Source: an uncultured beta proteobacterium (lineage in GTDB: Bacteria > Pseudomonadota > Gammaproteobacteria > Burkholderiales > Burkholderiaceae). Taken from it: a stretch of 37,271 nucleotides of DNA. Every line of letters begins with the position of its first letter. Positions within the stretch are counted from its first letter, which is position 1. Of the stretch, positions 14,243-24,062 are shown piece by piece. A program made the position numbers and the translations under genes. Below the pieces are notes generated by a model. That model was not told the DNA's origin. It made no database searches and saw nothing but the letters and a program-made list of their open reading frames with translations. The stretch lies in NCBI GenBank assembly GCA_903930665.1, contig CAIYZI010000203.1, positions 1-37,271 of the forward strand, read 5' to 3'.

Positions 14243-15301
14243 ATGGCTCTTTCAGGTTCAGAAGTTCTTTTTGTTAACGGCGTAGCTTCGAATGGCCAAC
14301 TGTCCGGCCAGACTGAACAAACCACCACTGGTGCTATTGCTGCGTTGGCTACGGGTGGTTCGTTGGCTCCTGCGGCCAATACGAATATCACGACGGTTGG
14401 CAATGGCACATTAACGGCTGCTGCTATCGTTGGCCGTATTATCACACGCAGCGGCCCAGTTGCGGCTTTTACGGATACAACGGACACCGCTGCTAACATT
14501 ATTGCGGCGCTCCCTGCGGATGCGATCATTGGTCAATCGTTTGAGGTCAATATCGTAAATACGACGATTTATGCGGAAACCGTTGCAGCCGGATTAAATG
14601 TTACTCTTTCGGGATTAAGCGGGCCTATTCCCGCCAATTCTACTGCGCGTTTCCTGACAACGTTAGCTACGGCTACAACCATAACGATGCAGTTGATTTC
14701 TTTGGCATACAATAATGCCAGTGGTTACGACCCATCGAGCGCACAGACGCAATTTGGTAGCGGTACGGGTACTTTTCTTGAAGAAGGCAACATCTATCGT
14801 GCGGTTTATTCCGCTGCGAGCGCCATTAATCCCTCGGCTACAAATGCCGATAATGTCATGGCTATTTTTTCGCTTCCGGCAAATTCTTTTGACGGAATTG
14901 GTAATCGCGGCATTTCGATTCAAGCTCTTGGTTTATTTGCGGCAAACACTCACAACAAAGAAACTAAAATTTTCTTTAACCCATCAACCGCAACAGTTGG
15001 CGGCACGGTTGGAAGCGGTGGCGTTGTCATTGCCGATAGTGCTTTGCAGACAGCAAGTGGCGTTGGTTGGGAATTGAATGCCAATGTCTTTAAGATTGGC
15101 GCAGCCGGTTCGAATACCCAATATGCGCAAGAAAGCGGTATTGCTGTTGGCCAAACGCATGGCGGTGTAGGCATTCCTGTTTATCCGACTGCGACTGAAA
15201 GCGGCGCAATTATTATCGCTGTAACTGGTAATGCAAGTACGGCTGGGGCTGCTGTGACGGATATTCAGTTAAACTTCGTCGAAATCAACGTGATGAACTA
15301 A
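14243..15301 (+). CDS. Beta-rich virion protein, 352 aa
   Basis: The protein has almost no cysteine, is rich in Thr, Ala, Gly and Ser, and contains the segment GRIITRSGPVAAFTDTTDTA, a module I associate with phage surface or capsid-fibre proteins. An alanine/threonine/glycine-rich second half follows (FFNPSTATVGGTVGSGGVVI). It looks like a trimeric beta-structured decoration or head-fibre protein. It lies in the head gene block, before the tail adaptor gene. The exact position in the virion cannot be told from sequence. Confidence 0.6.
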   Translation: MALSGSEVLFVNGVASNGQLSGQTEQTTTGAIAALATGGSLAPAANTNITTVGNGTLTAAAIVGRIITRSGPVAAFTDTTDTAANIIAALPADAIIGQSFEVNIVNTTIYAETVAAGLNVTLSGLSGPIPANSTARFLTTLATATTITMQLISLAYNNASGYDPSSAQTQFGSGTGTFLEEGNIYRAVYSAASAINPSATNADNVMAIFSLPANSFDGIGNRGISIQALGLFAANTHNKETKIFFNPSTATVGGTVGSGGVVIADSALQTASGVGWELNANVFKIGAAGSNTQYAQESGIAVGQTHGGVGIPVYPTATESGAIIIAVTGNASTAGAAVTDIQLNFVEINVMN

Positions 15302-15315
15302 AGGTTCTGAATTGT

Positions 15316-15960
15316 ATGAAAATTCTTGTAGGTGTGTCGAGTTGTAGGGATTGGAAACCCCAGTTTGGGGTTAACTTCGCTATGGCGATTGCGACAGCCC
15401 TCAAGAATGGTCATGAGGTTGGTATTCAAACCGTTGATATTATGGCCGGAGCGGCACAATCACTTTTGCCGCAAGCACGGCAGAATATCCTCGATCATGC
15501 CGTTAAGAACGGTCATACGCATATTGTCATGTTTGATGATGATATGGTTTTTCCGCCGGACGTTATCATTCGTTTGGCTAAGCACAATAAGCAGGTTGTT
15601 TTTCCCAACGTTTGCCAAAAATTGCAGAATAAAATCAGCGGTGTTGTGTTGAAGGACGACTTAAGCCGCCTTGATTCAACCGGACGGAATGGTCTTGAGC
15701 GTGTTCCTTATGGGACATTGGCTTGTACCATGATTGAAGTAGCAGCTTTTGCTTCGTTGCCTCGTCCTCATTTTGAAGTGATGTGGTCGCCAAGTGCTGG
15801 TATCTATATCGGCGAGGATCATTATTTCTTCAAAAAGCTTGGCTTGGAAGGCGTTGAATTTTGGTGCGATCATGATTTGACTCAGGATGTCGGTCATATA
15901 GGCGATTACCAATACCGCTTTCCTCATGTGGAAACTTCTGAATTGAAGGAGGCGGCGTAA
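15316..15960 (+). CDS. Glycosyltransferase-like protein (DDD motif)
   Basis: This 214-residue protein has a GT-A-like plan: an N-terminal strand (KILVGVSSCRDWKPQFGVNF), a helix before a second strand (NGHTHIVMFDDDMVFPPDVI) with a D-D-D metal/sugar-nucleotide site, and a later GIYIGEDHYFFKKLGLEGVE, where E-D could be the acceptor-side catalytic pair. It is the third glycosyltransferase-like gene in the window and lies inside the head-tail structural block, so a target such as a virion protein is conceivable. A perfect 7-bp stem-loop (AACCCCA/TGGGGTT, 15356-15372) lies within its coding sequence. Confidence 0.65.
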   Translation: MKILVGVSSCRDWKPQFGVNFAMAIATALKNGHEVGIQTVDIMAGAAQSLLPQARQNILDHAVKNGHTHIVMFDDDMVFPPDVIIRLAKHNKQVVFPNVCQKLQNKISGVVLKDDLSRLDSTGRNGLERVPYGTLACTMIEVAAFASLPRPHFEVMWSPSAGIYIGEDHYFFKKLGLEGVEFWCDHDLTQDVGHIGDYQYRFPHVETSELKEAA

Positions 15961-16301
15961 TGTTTGACGGCATGAAACACATGGCCAAGACCCCGCATGA
16001 GCAGGAACAAGGCGATATTCCTGCACAGGAAAACATCTACCCCTACAATCTCAGCATTTCATTGACCAACGATGAACTTGAGAAGCTTGGCCTTGATTGC
16101 AACGATTCTGAATGTGAGGTCGGCAATTACGTCCACCTCCATGCTCTTGCCGAAGTAGTTGGCAAAAGTAAGAACGATACAGGCTACGGGGAAAAGCATT
16201 GTTTGAATCTCCAAATTACCCATCTTGAAATTGAAGATGAGGATGCGGAGAATGATGAAGCCGACCAGTCAATGGCAGGGCAATCGTCATACGGAGGCTA
16301 G
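15960..16301 (+). CDS. Small conserved head protein (staple-like)
   Basis: The middle of this 113-residue protein, YPYNLSISLTNDELEKLGLD followed by VGNYVHLHALAEVVG and LNLQITHLEIEDED, matches a common phage family with the pattern (P-Y-x-L...L-x-x-E-L-E-K-L-G-L...V-G...V). These proteins occur near capsid genes and are sometimes named capsid staple; I am sure of the pattern but less sure of that name. The acidic C-terminus (EDEDAENDEADQ) is typical. ATG overlaps the upstream stop, and GGAGG lies close by. Confidence 0.6.
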   Translation: MFDGMKHMAKTPHEQEQGDIPAQENIYPYNLSISLTNDELEKLGLDCNDSECEVGNYVHLHALAEVVGKSKNDTGYGEKHCLNLQITHLEIEDEDAENDEADQSMAGQSSYGG

Positions 16302-16304
16302 GAT

Positions 16305-17087
16305 ATGGCCACCGGAACAATCATTGACATTGCCAACCGCTCCCTAGGAAGTATTGGCGCAAGAGCGCAAATTCAGTCTTTTAACGAAGGCAGCACGGAA
16401 AGTAATGCTGTAAATACTTTCTTCCAAAGTACGTTTGAGAGTCTTGCGCGTTCAGCTAAATGGAACTGCCTCAAACGCCAAGCGGCCCTTAGTCTCGTTG
16501 CATCGGCTCCCGGAACTCCAACCAATCCTCAGGGGCTTATTACCCCATACCCGGATAATCCGTGGCTCTACAGTTATCTGGTGCCATCCGATAGCCTGTT
16601 TATCCGACAGCTTGTGCCTCCGCGCCCACAACTGCAAAACGGCAGCGGTACGCCTATTTTTCCGACCAATAACTATGTCGGTTGGCAAAATGGCAAACGC
16701 TATCAAATACCTTTCGAAGTTGGCTACGGTGTCGATGCAAATAATAATCCTGCGGAGATCATTAACACCAATCTCGGCGGTGCTTTAGCAATTTACACGG
16801 TCAATCAACCTAACCCGCAATTTTGGGATAGTTTGTTTCAGCAAGCTATGGTTGCGTCTTTGGCAGTGTTTTTATCGGCCTCTGTTTCTGGTGATAAAGC
16901 TTTGACGCAGATGTCGCGCCAGAATGCTGATGCTTTAATTATGACGGCACGATCTATGGATGCCAATGAAGGCACAATCACACAAGATCATGTCCCTGAT
17001 TGGATAGCGAGACGCAGCGGAGAAAGTGGCCCGTGGGATGTTGCCTATAATAACGGGCCTTGTTCCGAAATGCCTTGGCCTGTGTGA
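16305..17087 (+). CDS. Tail tubular protein A-like adaptor
   Basis: The N-terminal region TIIDIANRSLGSIGARAQIQ and then SARSAKWNC-type sequence (SLARSAKWNCLKRQAALSLV) is characteristic of podoviral head-tail adaptor proteins of the T7 gp11 type, which dock under the portal and connect to the nozzle. The following PDNPWLYSYLVPSDSLFIRQ is also typical. Length (260) is somewhat above T7 gp11. It is preceded by GGAGG, and the nozzle gene starts three bases after its stop, matching the normal gene order. Confidence 0.85.
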   Translation: MATGTIIDIANRSLGSIGARAQIQSFNEGSTESNAVNTFFQSTFESLARSAKWNCLKRQAALSLVASAPGTPTNPQGLITPYPDNPWLYSYLVPSDSLFIRQLVPPRPQLQNGSGTPIFPTNNYVGWQNGKRYQIPFEVGYGVDANNNPAEIINTNLGGALAIYTVNQPNPQFWDSLFQQAMVASLAVFLSASVSGDKALTQMSRQNADALIMTARSMDANEGTITQDHVPDWIARRSGESGPWDVAYNNGPCSEMPWPV

Positions 17088-17090
17088 TAC

Positions 17091-20000
17091 ATGGCCGAGC
17101 AAACAACCATCCAAGAAGCGTTTATTTCGGGTGAACTTTCACCCGCTCTTTGGGGCCGTTGTTCAAACGACAAATACAAATTCGGCGCATCGACCATGCG
17201 TAATGGATTTTGTAATTTTCAAGGTGGTTACGCCTCACGCGCCGGAACTGCGTATGTCGGCACATGTAAACAGGGCAATCCTATCGGTGGCGCAACCGTC
17301 AATAATGTTTCAGGCGGCACACCTGTAAATTCAGGCCCACCACGTCCCATACCTTTCGCATTTAATGTGCAGCAGCAATATGATCTTGAGTTCGGCGATT
17401 ATTATATGCGCATCGTTTATCGCGGTGCTTATGTCACGGAAACCGGACAGAATGTAACGTCCATCACGCAAGCTGATCCTGGTGTTATCACTATAAACGC
17501 GCACGGATACTCAAACGGCGATTGGGTTTACGGATCAGGCATAGGAGGCATGACAGCATTTAATGGTCTAACGTTCGTTGTGCAAAATGCGACGACCAAT
17601 ACATTTACGCTAACCGATTTATTCGGAAATGTGATTGATACGATTACTTTTCCTGAGTTTACTTCGGGCGGAACTTTTGCCCGCATTTACACCGTCACAA
17701 CCCCTTATGCTGCTGTGGATTTGCCTTACCTAAAATTTACCCAGTCAGCCGATGAAATGAGCTTAACATGCTGGAACCAATCAACGCTGACGGAATATCC
17801 TCCTTACGATCTGGTGAGAAACGGAAATACGAACTGGACGTTTACAGCCACAAGTTTCGCGGAACAAATCAGCCCACCAACGAATGTAACTGGATCGGTG
17901 CAAAGTTCGGTTAGTTCCCTTCAGACTTGGTACTCCTATGTCGTAACGGCAATTGATGCAGCAACAGGATCAGAAAGCATAGCTTCCTCAATCATTAATT
18001 TGAAAAACAATGATATATCGGTAAATGAAGGATCAAATACAATAACGTGGAGTCCTGTTGCCGGAGCGCAAAGTTATAATATCTATGCGGCAACGCCTTA
18101 TTACAGTTCGGATGGTTCAGAAAGAATCCAAATTGGCGTTCCCTATGGCTACCTTGGGTCAGCACTTGGCACATCGTTCGTTGATAGCAACATTACTCCT
18201 GATTTTACGACGACACCTCCCTTACATGCAAATCCTTTTGCCAGAGGTGCTATTACGGAAGTTCCCGTAACATCTGCCGGAAGCGGCTTATCACAAGCCA
18301 CGATTGGCTATACCGTAAATACATCAACGGGGTCAGGATTTGTCGGATACCCTATTGTTTTGAATGGTGGACTGAACGGTTTTTATATCGCAGAACCCGG
18401 ACAGAATTTTGTTCTTGGAGATTCTATAACAATCACAAGCAGTGGGGCCATAGCGGCGACGGGTAGTTATACCTTCAGTGCCAATCCCACAAATGGACAA
18501 ACGATCATATTGAATGGCGTGACATGGACATTTGTTACAAGCGGGGCCAGTGGCACTCAGACAAATATCAAAAGTACCGCACAAGCAACAATATATCAGC
18601 TTGTCGCTGATCTAACTAATTCAGGAAATTCAAGCATCAATGTTGCCAATTATTCCGCTTCTGGTCTTGTGGTCAACATTACTTATGGTACGGCCGGAAC
18701 GGTCGGTAACAGTTATACGTTAGCTGTTGGAACCTATGGCGGCACTATAAGTGCTGCGACGTTGTTGGGCGGTGCGGCGGGCGGTAGTTCTGGTGGCGCA
18801 ACTGTATCCATCATTCTTGGGCCGGAAACAGGTACATATCCGGGTGTTGCTGCTTATTTTCAGGAACGCCGCGTCTATGCCAATACGCAAAATAATCCCG
18901 ATACCTATTATATGTCCCAACCCGGTGCCTATAACAATATGGATGCTTCAATCCCGACTGTGGATAGCGATGCCATCACCGGAACGCCATGGGGTCAGCA
19001 GGTGGACGGCATACAGTTTATGACGCCGATGCCGGGTGGTATGGTTCTTTTTACAGGCAGTGGTGGTTGGCAGTTGAGCGGTGGAAACACGATTGCAATT
19101 ACACCTGCCGATCAAGACGCACAGCCGCAAACCCGTTATGGTTGTTCTTCGACGGTTCCACCTATTCCCGTCAATTTTCATATTCTGTTTGTGCGTGAGA
19201 GTGACGGCGTTGTTTACGATCTGGTTTATAACTTTTTTGCCAACATTTATACGGGCAGCGATCTTACGGTTTATTCAAGCCATCTGTTTCAGGGCTATAA
19301 AATTGTTCAATGGGCTTATGCCGAAAAACCATACAAGATTGTCTGGGCGGTGCGTAACGATGGGGCATTGCTTTCACTTACTTATATTGCCGAACAGCAA
19401 GAGCAGGGATGGGCGCGGCATGATACCAATGGCCTTTATATAGGGGTGTGCTCAATTCAGGAACCGCCCATCGATGCCGTTTATGTTATTGTCCAGCGTT
19501 ATGTCAATGGATACTGGCTCTACTACCATGAGCGTTTTGACAACAGAATATGGGCGAATGTTGAAGATTGTTTTTGTGTCGATGCTGGTTTGACCTATCC
19601 AATGACTTATCCTGACGCCACACTCTATCCAGCGGCTGCCAATGGCACATCGAATATCACCAGAACTTTAACCATCGAAGGCGGAACAGGCTACACAAAT
19701 CCCGTAGCGCAGGCAGTTGATTCAACTGGTTCTGGAGTAGGTGCTACTTTTATGGTAAGCCTATCCGGCACATCAATTTTGAATGTCACGCCCATAGATA
19801 ATGGGCAGAATTACACGCCGGGTTATACCAACATTGTTATCACCGATCCTACGGGAACCGGGGCCAGTGTCAATCCTATCATTACCAATTATGTAAATTT
19901 CACGGCTTCATCAAATGTGTTTACGTCCGGTATGGTTGGTGATGTTCTGCGCGTTGGCAATGGCAGGGCGACTATCGTTAGCCAAACGGGAACCGCTTGC

Positions 20001-20615
20001 GTAGCGGATATAACAATCCCCATTACAGATACAATCCCGAATGATCCGACAAATACGCCTGTGCCTGCCGTGTCTGGTACATGGTCAGTTTCCACGCCAA
20101 CAACGATTGTAACGGGGCTTAACCATCTTGAGGGACTAACGGTAACGGGATTGGCGGATGGCGGCGTGATTAATCAGGCTGTTGTTTCTAATGGTCAAAT
20201 TACGTTGCCGGTCACTGCTTCGCAAATCACGGTAGGATTGCCTTTCCTGCCGCAGTTGCAGACGCTAAAACTGGATTTCCCTTCTCAAACTGGTACGACA
20301 CAAACAAAGCGTAAAAACATTCCTTCTGTAGGTGTGCGCGTCCATGATAGTCGCGGCTTTAGTGTGGGACGTAATCAACCAGATGCATCCGCACAACCGG
20401 GACAAATTAATATCCCTTGGACAGGTATGGTGCAGGTCAAGGAACTCAATCAAAATATTCCCATGGGGCAACCTATCCCGTTGGCTACCGATGATTTCTT
20501 TATCAATATCGGGCCAGATTGGAATGAAAAAGGACAGGTGGCTTTTCAACAATCGTACCCATTGCCAATGAACATTGATGCCGAAGTAAGTTATTCTTCG
20601 GGTGGTGATACATGA
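17091..20615 (+). CDS. Tail nozzle protein (tail tubular protein B-like), large
   Basis: The N-terminus (IQEAFISGELSPALWGRCSN; FCNFQGGYASRAGTAYVG) is the recognisable start of podoviral nozzle/tail tubular B proteins, which form the end of the tail tube. At 1174 residues it is longer than T7 gp12 (about 790). The extra length includes a fibronectin-like segment around 260-365, a phage insertion domain around 455-566 (YTFSANPTNGQTIILNGVTW) and repeated G-x-G-Y/G-Q-x-Y beta motifs near 400-450 and 860-930. The inserts probably project from the nozzle surface. The last bases overlap the next start (ATGA). Confidence 0.85.
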   Translation: MAEQTTIQEAFISGELSPALWGRCSNDKYKFGASTMRNGFCNFQGGYASRAGTAYVGTCKQGNPIGGATVNNVSGGTPVNSGPPRPIPFAFNVQQQYDLEFGDYYMRIVYRGAYVTETGQNVTSITQADPGVITINAHGYSNGDWVYGSGIGGMTAFNGLTFVVQNATTNTFTLTDLFGNVIDTITFPEFTSGGTFARIYTVTTPYAAVDLPYLKFTQSADEMSLTCWNQSTLTEYPPYDLVRNGNTNWTFTATSFAEQISPPTNVTGSVQSSVSSLQTWYSYVVTAIDAATGSESIASSIINLKNNDISVNEGSNTITWSPVAGAQSYNIYAATPYYSSDGSERIQIGVPYGYLGSALGTSFVDSNITPDFTTTPPLHANPFARGAITEVPVTSAGSGLSQATIGYTVNTSTGSGFVGYPIVLNGGLNGFYIAEPGQNFVLGDSITITSSGAIAATGSYTFSANPTNGQTIILNGVTWTFVTSGASGTQTNIKSTAQATIYQLVADLTNSGNSSINVANYSASGLVVNITYGTAGTVGNSYTLAVGTYGGTISAATLLGGAAGGSSGGATVSIILGPETGTYPGVAAYFQERRVYANTQNNPDTYYMSQPGAYNNMDASIPTVDSDAITGTPWGQQVDGIQFMTPMPGGMVLFTGSGGWQLSGGNTIAITPADQDAQPQTRYGCSSTVPPIPVNFHILFVRESDGVVYDLVYNFFANIYTGSDLTVYSSHLFQGYKIVQWAYAEKPYKIVWAVRNDGALLSLTYIAEQQEQGWARHDTNGLYIGVCSIQEPPIDAVYVIVQRYVNGYWLYYHERFDNRIWANVEDCFCVDAGLTYPMTYPDATLYPAAANGTSNITRTLTIEGGTGYTNPVAQAVDSTGSGVGATFMVSLSGTSILNVTPIDNGQNYTPGYTNIVITDPTGTGASVNPIITNYVNFTASSNVFTSGMVGDVLRVGNGRATIVSQTGTACVADITIPITDTIPNDPTNTPVPAVSGTWSVSTPTTIVTGLNHLEGLTVTGLADGGVINQAVVSNGQITLPVTASQITVGLPFLPQLQTLKLDFPSQTGTTQTKRKNIPSVGVRVHDSRGFSVGRNQPDASAQPGQINIPWTGMVQVKELNQNIPMGQPIPLATDDFFINIGPDWNEKGQVAFQQSYPLPMNIDAEVSYSSGGDT

Positions 20616-21073
20616 CCAACATTATCATCACAGAAGCTACTCTCTCCCATGTTCAAGAATTAGGGCGCACGATGAACATAGAACATATGATGGAATACGA
20701 AGGCATAGGCCTTAAAGCGCATCGTTCGTTGTGGCGATCATGGAAAAAGAGCATGTTACGCAAAACAGCAATTATTGATGGGGAGATTGCTGCATGTTGG
20801 GGCGTTTCCGGTTCGTTACTTGGCGTTTTAGGGAAGCCTTGGCTCGTGACAAATTCTATTGCAAGAGGCGTAAATCCGCATGTTTATGCGCGTATTTACC
20901 GCGCTGAAGTAAAAGAAATGCTTAAAATTTGGCCTGTTTTAGAGAATTGGGTGGACAATTCCTACATAGGGGCTGTTAAACTTTTGAAACTATCCGGTTT
21001 TGAATTGGACGAACCCGTTCCTCTTGGTAAGATGAAACGGATGTATAGTCGTTTCTACAAGAAGGTGTCCTAA
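20612..21073 (+). CDS. T7 gp13-like internal virion/assembly protein (GNAT fold)
   Basis: The 153-residue product (ATLSHVQELGRTMNIEHMME; AIIDGEIAACWGVSGSLLGV; NSYIGAVKLLKLSGFELDEP) matches the T7 gp13-like family (DUF2833), which has an acetyltransferase-like fold but no proven enzyme activity. In T7 this gene lies at the start of the internal virion genes, and the same order is kept here. The pattern V-D-N-S-Y-I-G-A-V-K-L-L-K-x-x-G-F is characteristic. It overlaps the nozzle stop and is followed immediately by the gp14-like gene. Confidence 0.75.
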   Translation: MTNIIITEATLSHVQELGRTMNIEHMMEYEGIGLKAHRSLWRSWKKSMLRKTAIIDGEIAACWGVSGSLLGVLGKPWLVTNSIARGVNPHVYARIYRAEVKEMLKIWPVLENWVDNSYIGAVKLLKLSGFELDEPVPLGKMKRMYSRFYKKVS

Positions 21074-21724
21074 ATGGATTTGTCCAACGCGCAAACTTTG
21101 ATGGATGGAAGTGCTGCGGTTGGTGCTGCCGGTTCACTTCAACAGGGCTTTGCTGGTCGCGGTGCCGCGCTTTATAATTCCAAGATTGCAGAACAAAATG
21201 CCGCTCTTGCAACCCAGAATGCGGAATGGACGGCGGCTGAAGGTGAACAGAAAGCAGGTATAGCCGGATTGCAGACGCGAGCTACGGTTGGCGCGCAGAA
21301 GGCAGGTCAGGCTGGCAACAACGTCGATGTCAATAGCGGATCGGCAGCAGCAGTACGCCAAGGAACCGCCGAAGCCGGGCAGCTTAACCAGATGAACATC
21401 CGTTCGAATGCAGCGCGGCAGGCTTACGGGTTTGAAGTTCAATCGGCTGGCGATATGGCGCAATCGAGGCTGGATAAATCGCAAGCTGGCAATGACGTGG
21501 TGGCGGGGTTAACAAATGCGCTTACGAGTGGGTTAAAGGGCGGTGCGCTGGCTGCTGAGTTTGGTGGCGGTGGTGATAATTATCTTGATTCATCAACACA
21601 AACATCACGCGCTGCCGCTGTAGCCGAAGATGTTACCAATGATGGAGGTCAATATCTTGCATCGACTCCAACATCAAACTGGAAACCCTACATGAGCAAC
21701 AATTCCGGCACTTTAACGTCCTGA
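21074..21724 (+). CDS. T7 gp14-like internal virion protein
   Basis: A 216-residue, alanine/glycine/glutamine-rich protein with a hydrophobic-small N-terminus (MDGSAAVGAAGSLQQGFAGR), a long predicted helix (IAEQNAALATQNAEWTAAEG) and the segment NVDVNSGSAAAVRQGTAEAG, typical of T7 gp14-type ejection proteins. These are thought to form the outer-membrane pore during DNA entry. A second helical region (QMNIRSNAARQAYGFEVQSA) follows. Start is one base after the previous stop. Confidence 0.8.
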   Translation: MDLSNAQTLMDGSAAVGAAGSLQQGFAGRGAALYNSKIAEQNAALATQNAEWTAAEGEQKAGIAGLQTRATVGAQKAGQAGNNVDVNSGSAAAVRQGTAEAGQLNQMNIRSNAARQAYGFEVQSAGDMAQSRLDKSQAGNDVVAGLTNALTSGLKGGALAAEFGGGGDNYLDSSTQTSRAAAVAEDVTNDGGQYLASTPTSNWKPYMSNNSGTLTS

Positions 21725-21731
21725 GAGAATT

Positions 21732-24062
21732 ATGGCACCCCCGATTTCAGCCCAAGTTCCAGACGCTAATCCTTACGGTACGTCACAAGGCGTTACCCCG
21801 GCAGAAGGGGTGCCGAATGACGAACTGCGCACTCATGCCTCGCCTGAGGATTTCGGCGGTCAGGTTGGAGCTGCGGTTTCGAAGTTGGGGGATACGGGCG
21901 TTGATATTGGGCAACATTACGCACAGATGGCAGCGCAAGCTCATGCCGATGATATTATTTCAAATCAACTTGTTCCGGCAACGACTAAAATATCAAGCGA
22001 TTATTATCAACTTAAAGGAAAGGCCGCTGTTGATGCCTATCAGCCAACAGTAGATGCTCTAAATCAGGTTCAGCAAAATGCGGTAAAAGACTTGCCTCCG
22101 TATCAGCAAAATCTTGTTCGTTCATTTTCGATTAGGCATATCACTAATTTGCAAGACGGTTTAATGCGTCATCAAGATGATCAAATGAATCAATATGAGA
22201 AAAATTCATCGGATGCTTTTATCGGAGCGCAAGGTGATATAGCGGTAACGGCTGGCAGCAATCCATATGTTGTTAATCAATCCATACAATCAGCCGTTGG
22301 TAAATCTACATTATATGCTGTTCACAATGAGGGAATTGATCCGAATGATCCGCAAGGTAAGGCCATTATTGATGAACGTTCAAGGCAAGTAACTGGACAG
22401 ATCACGCAAAAGGTAGTTGAGGCCAGTATCTTGCGTGGGGATATAAATTTTGCCAATAGTATCTATCAGAAAAACAAAGACAGTATCGGCGGTGCGCAAC
22501 AAGTTGAGATTGAAAAAAATCTCCATGCCGAAAACCAGAAATATACTGATCAAGGCAATGTAGCTGCGATTATGAGTGGATCACCAATGCCTCCACCTGC
22601 ATTGGGCGGAATGCAATCGGTTGATGTGAAAGCTGGCGTTGTGAAAGCTGCGCAATCTCGCAATCTTGATCCGAATGTAGCTTTAATGATTACTGGTTTA
22701 GAATCATCATTTGGTCACGATGGCAATCCCAATGTTGGAAACGTAAAGGATCTGCCAACAAAAACAGTGGAAGATGGATTTAATAATCAGGCCATCAAAC
22801 AGGATGAAGCTACCAAAGTAGCCAACAAAATGTTTAATGGTGCCGCTACACCTGCGCAGATTTATACCGTGTATCAGCAAGGAGTTGGTGGAGGGCCAGC
22901 TTTATTAAAAGCAGCGCAAGAAACGCCAAATGCAAAAGCCGTTGATGTCCTGTCTCAATTTAACACCAAAGACGAACCAAATTACGCCTACAAAGCTTTG
23001 ATCGGAAATGGTGGAAACGCCACTATGACGGCTAAACAATTTACCGATATGATACAGGCAAAATGCGATAATATGTATGGTTATGTAGCATGCAATACGG
23101 CTGCACCAAATGGCGGTCAAAAAGATTTGGCGCAAGCTTTTATTCAGCCGCATCAAGAATCTGGCGTTACCATGCAGCCAACATCTAATCCGCTAGATGC
23201 GTTGAAACAATTTGAGGATAATTCCGCTACTTATTACGCAAGAGCTAATGCTTTGCCGACAATAGATTCCGTGAATGGAGCAAAAAAAGGTTTGGATGAA
23301 CAAAGGGCTTCACTTACAAAGCTTGCCGATGATTATAAAAACAGTCAGTCCGCTAAGATACATGACGTAACATCCTTGCCTGATTTCTATTCTTTGAATG
23401 ATCCCCGCATAACACAGGAAATGCGTACATTCATGGGACGTGATGATGCCGCTATGAAATCGGCAAACGAAATGGCTAAGATTAATCGTGAAGCTGCGGG
23501 AAAGCCTGACCCAACGAAATACGGTTCAAATTATGCGCAAGTTCAAGAGGATATTGTTAACCACAAACTCACGACATATTCGCAGCTCAACGATTACATG
23601 TCTAAAGGGATGCTTAATGGTGATGGGGTTAAACAAGCTAGAAAAGATATTGACGATGAATATAATATTAAGGAAAGAAAGGCGGCAGCTTATGCAATTA
23701 TAAAAGCTCAGACTTTGGGTTATTCTGATAATAAAGGCGAGGCCGCTGTTAAACTAAATACGGTTATGTCGATGCTGCCACAATTAGCATCAGATAAGGA
23801 TCAAGCTGGAATTTCTCCAATTGATTATTATGATCCTAAAAATAAGGAATTTATCGGTAATGCCGTAAAAGATATATCTGTTCCAAAAGCACAAAGTATC
23901 ATTGAGAGTGCCACGCAAGCACCTAAAGTAAGAGGCGTTGATGATGTATTGTATGACGCTTCAAAAGTTCAAAATGATCCAGTAAAATTGCAGAAGTATA
24001 TGGAAGAAGCTAAATCGCTTGGTTGGAAACCGAAACCGCAAGTTCCAGTGGAAACTAAGTAA
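21732..24062 (+). CDS. Internal virion protein with lytic-transglycosylase-like segment
   Basis: The 776-residue protein holds the T7 gp15 place. It is largely helical and low in hydrophobic segments, as expected for a subunit of the DNA-ejection tube. Around residues 305-400 it has a stretch like soluble lytic transglycosylases: LDPNVALMITGLESSFGHDG places a glutamate (about 324) followed by serine at the catalytic position, and VGNVKDLPT with YQQGVGGGPALLKA resembles the later conserved blocks. It could cut peptidoglycan during genome entry. In T7 this domain lies in gp16, so the arrangement differs. The stop overlaps the next start (TAATG). Confidence 0.7.
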   Translation: MAPPISAQVPDANPYGTSQGVTPAEGVPNDELRTHASPEDFGGQVGAAVSKLGDTGVDIGQHYAQMAAQAHADDIISNQLVPATTKISSDYYQLKGKAAVDAYQPTVDALNQVQQNAVKDLPPYQQNLVRSFSIRHITNLQDGLMRHQDDQMNQYEKNSSDAFIGAQGDIAVTAGSNPYVVNQSIQSAVGKSTLYAVHNEGIDPNDPQGKAIIDERSRQVTGQITQKVVEASILRGDINFANSIYQKNKDSIGGAQQVEIEKNLHAENQKYTDQGNVAAIMSGSPMPPPALGGMQSVDVKAGVVKAAQSRNLDPNVALMITGLESSFGHDGNPNVGNVKDLPTKTVEDGFNNQAIKQDEATKVANKMFNGAATPAQIYTVYQQGVGGGPALLKAAQETPNAKAVDVLSQFNTKDEPNYAYKALIGNGGNATMTAKQFTDMIQAKCDNMYGYVACNTAAPNGGQKDLAQAFIQPHQESGVTMQPTSNPLDALKQFEDNSATYYARANALPTIDSVNGAKKGLDEQRASLTKLADDYKNSQSAKIHDVTSLPDFYSLNDPRITQEMRTFMGRDDAAMKSANEMAKINREAAGKPDPTKYGSNYAQVQEDIVNHKLTTYSQLNDYMSKGMLNGDGVKQARKDIDDEYNIKERKAAAYAIIKAQTLGYSDNKGEAAVKLNTVMSMLPQLASDKDQAGISPIDYYDPKNKEFIGNAVKDISVPKAQSIIESATQAPKVRGVDDVLYDASKVQNDPVKLQKYMEEAKSLGWKPKPQVPVETK

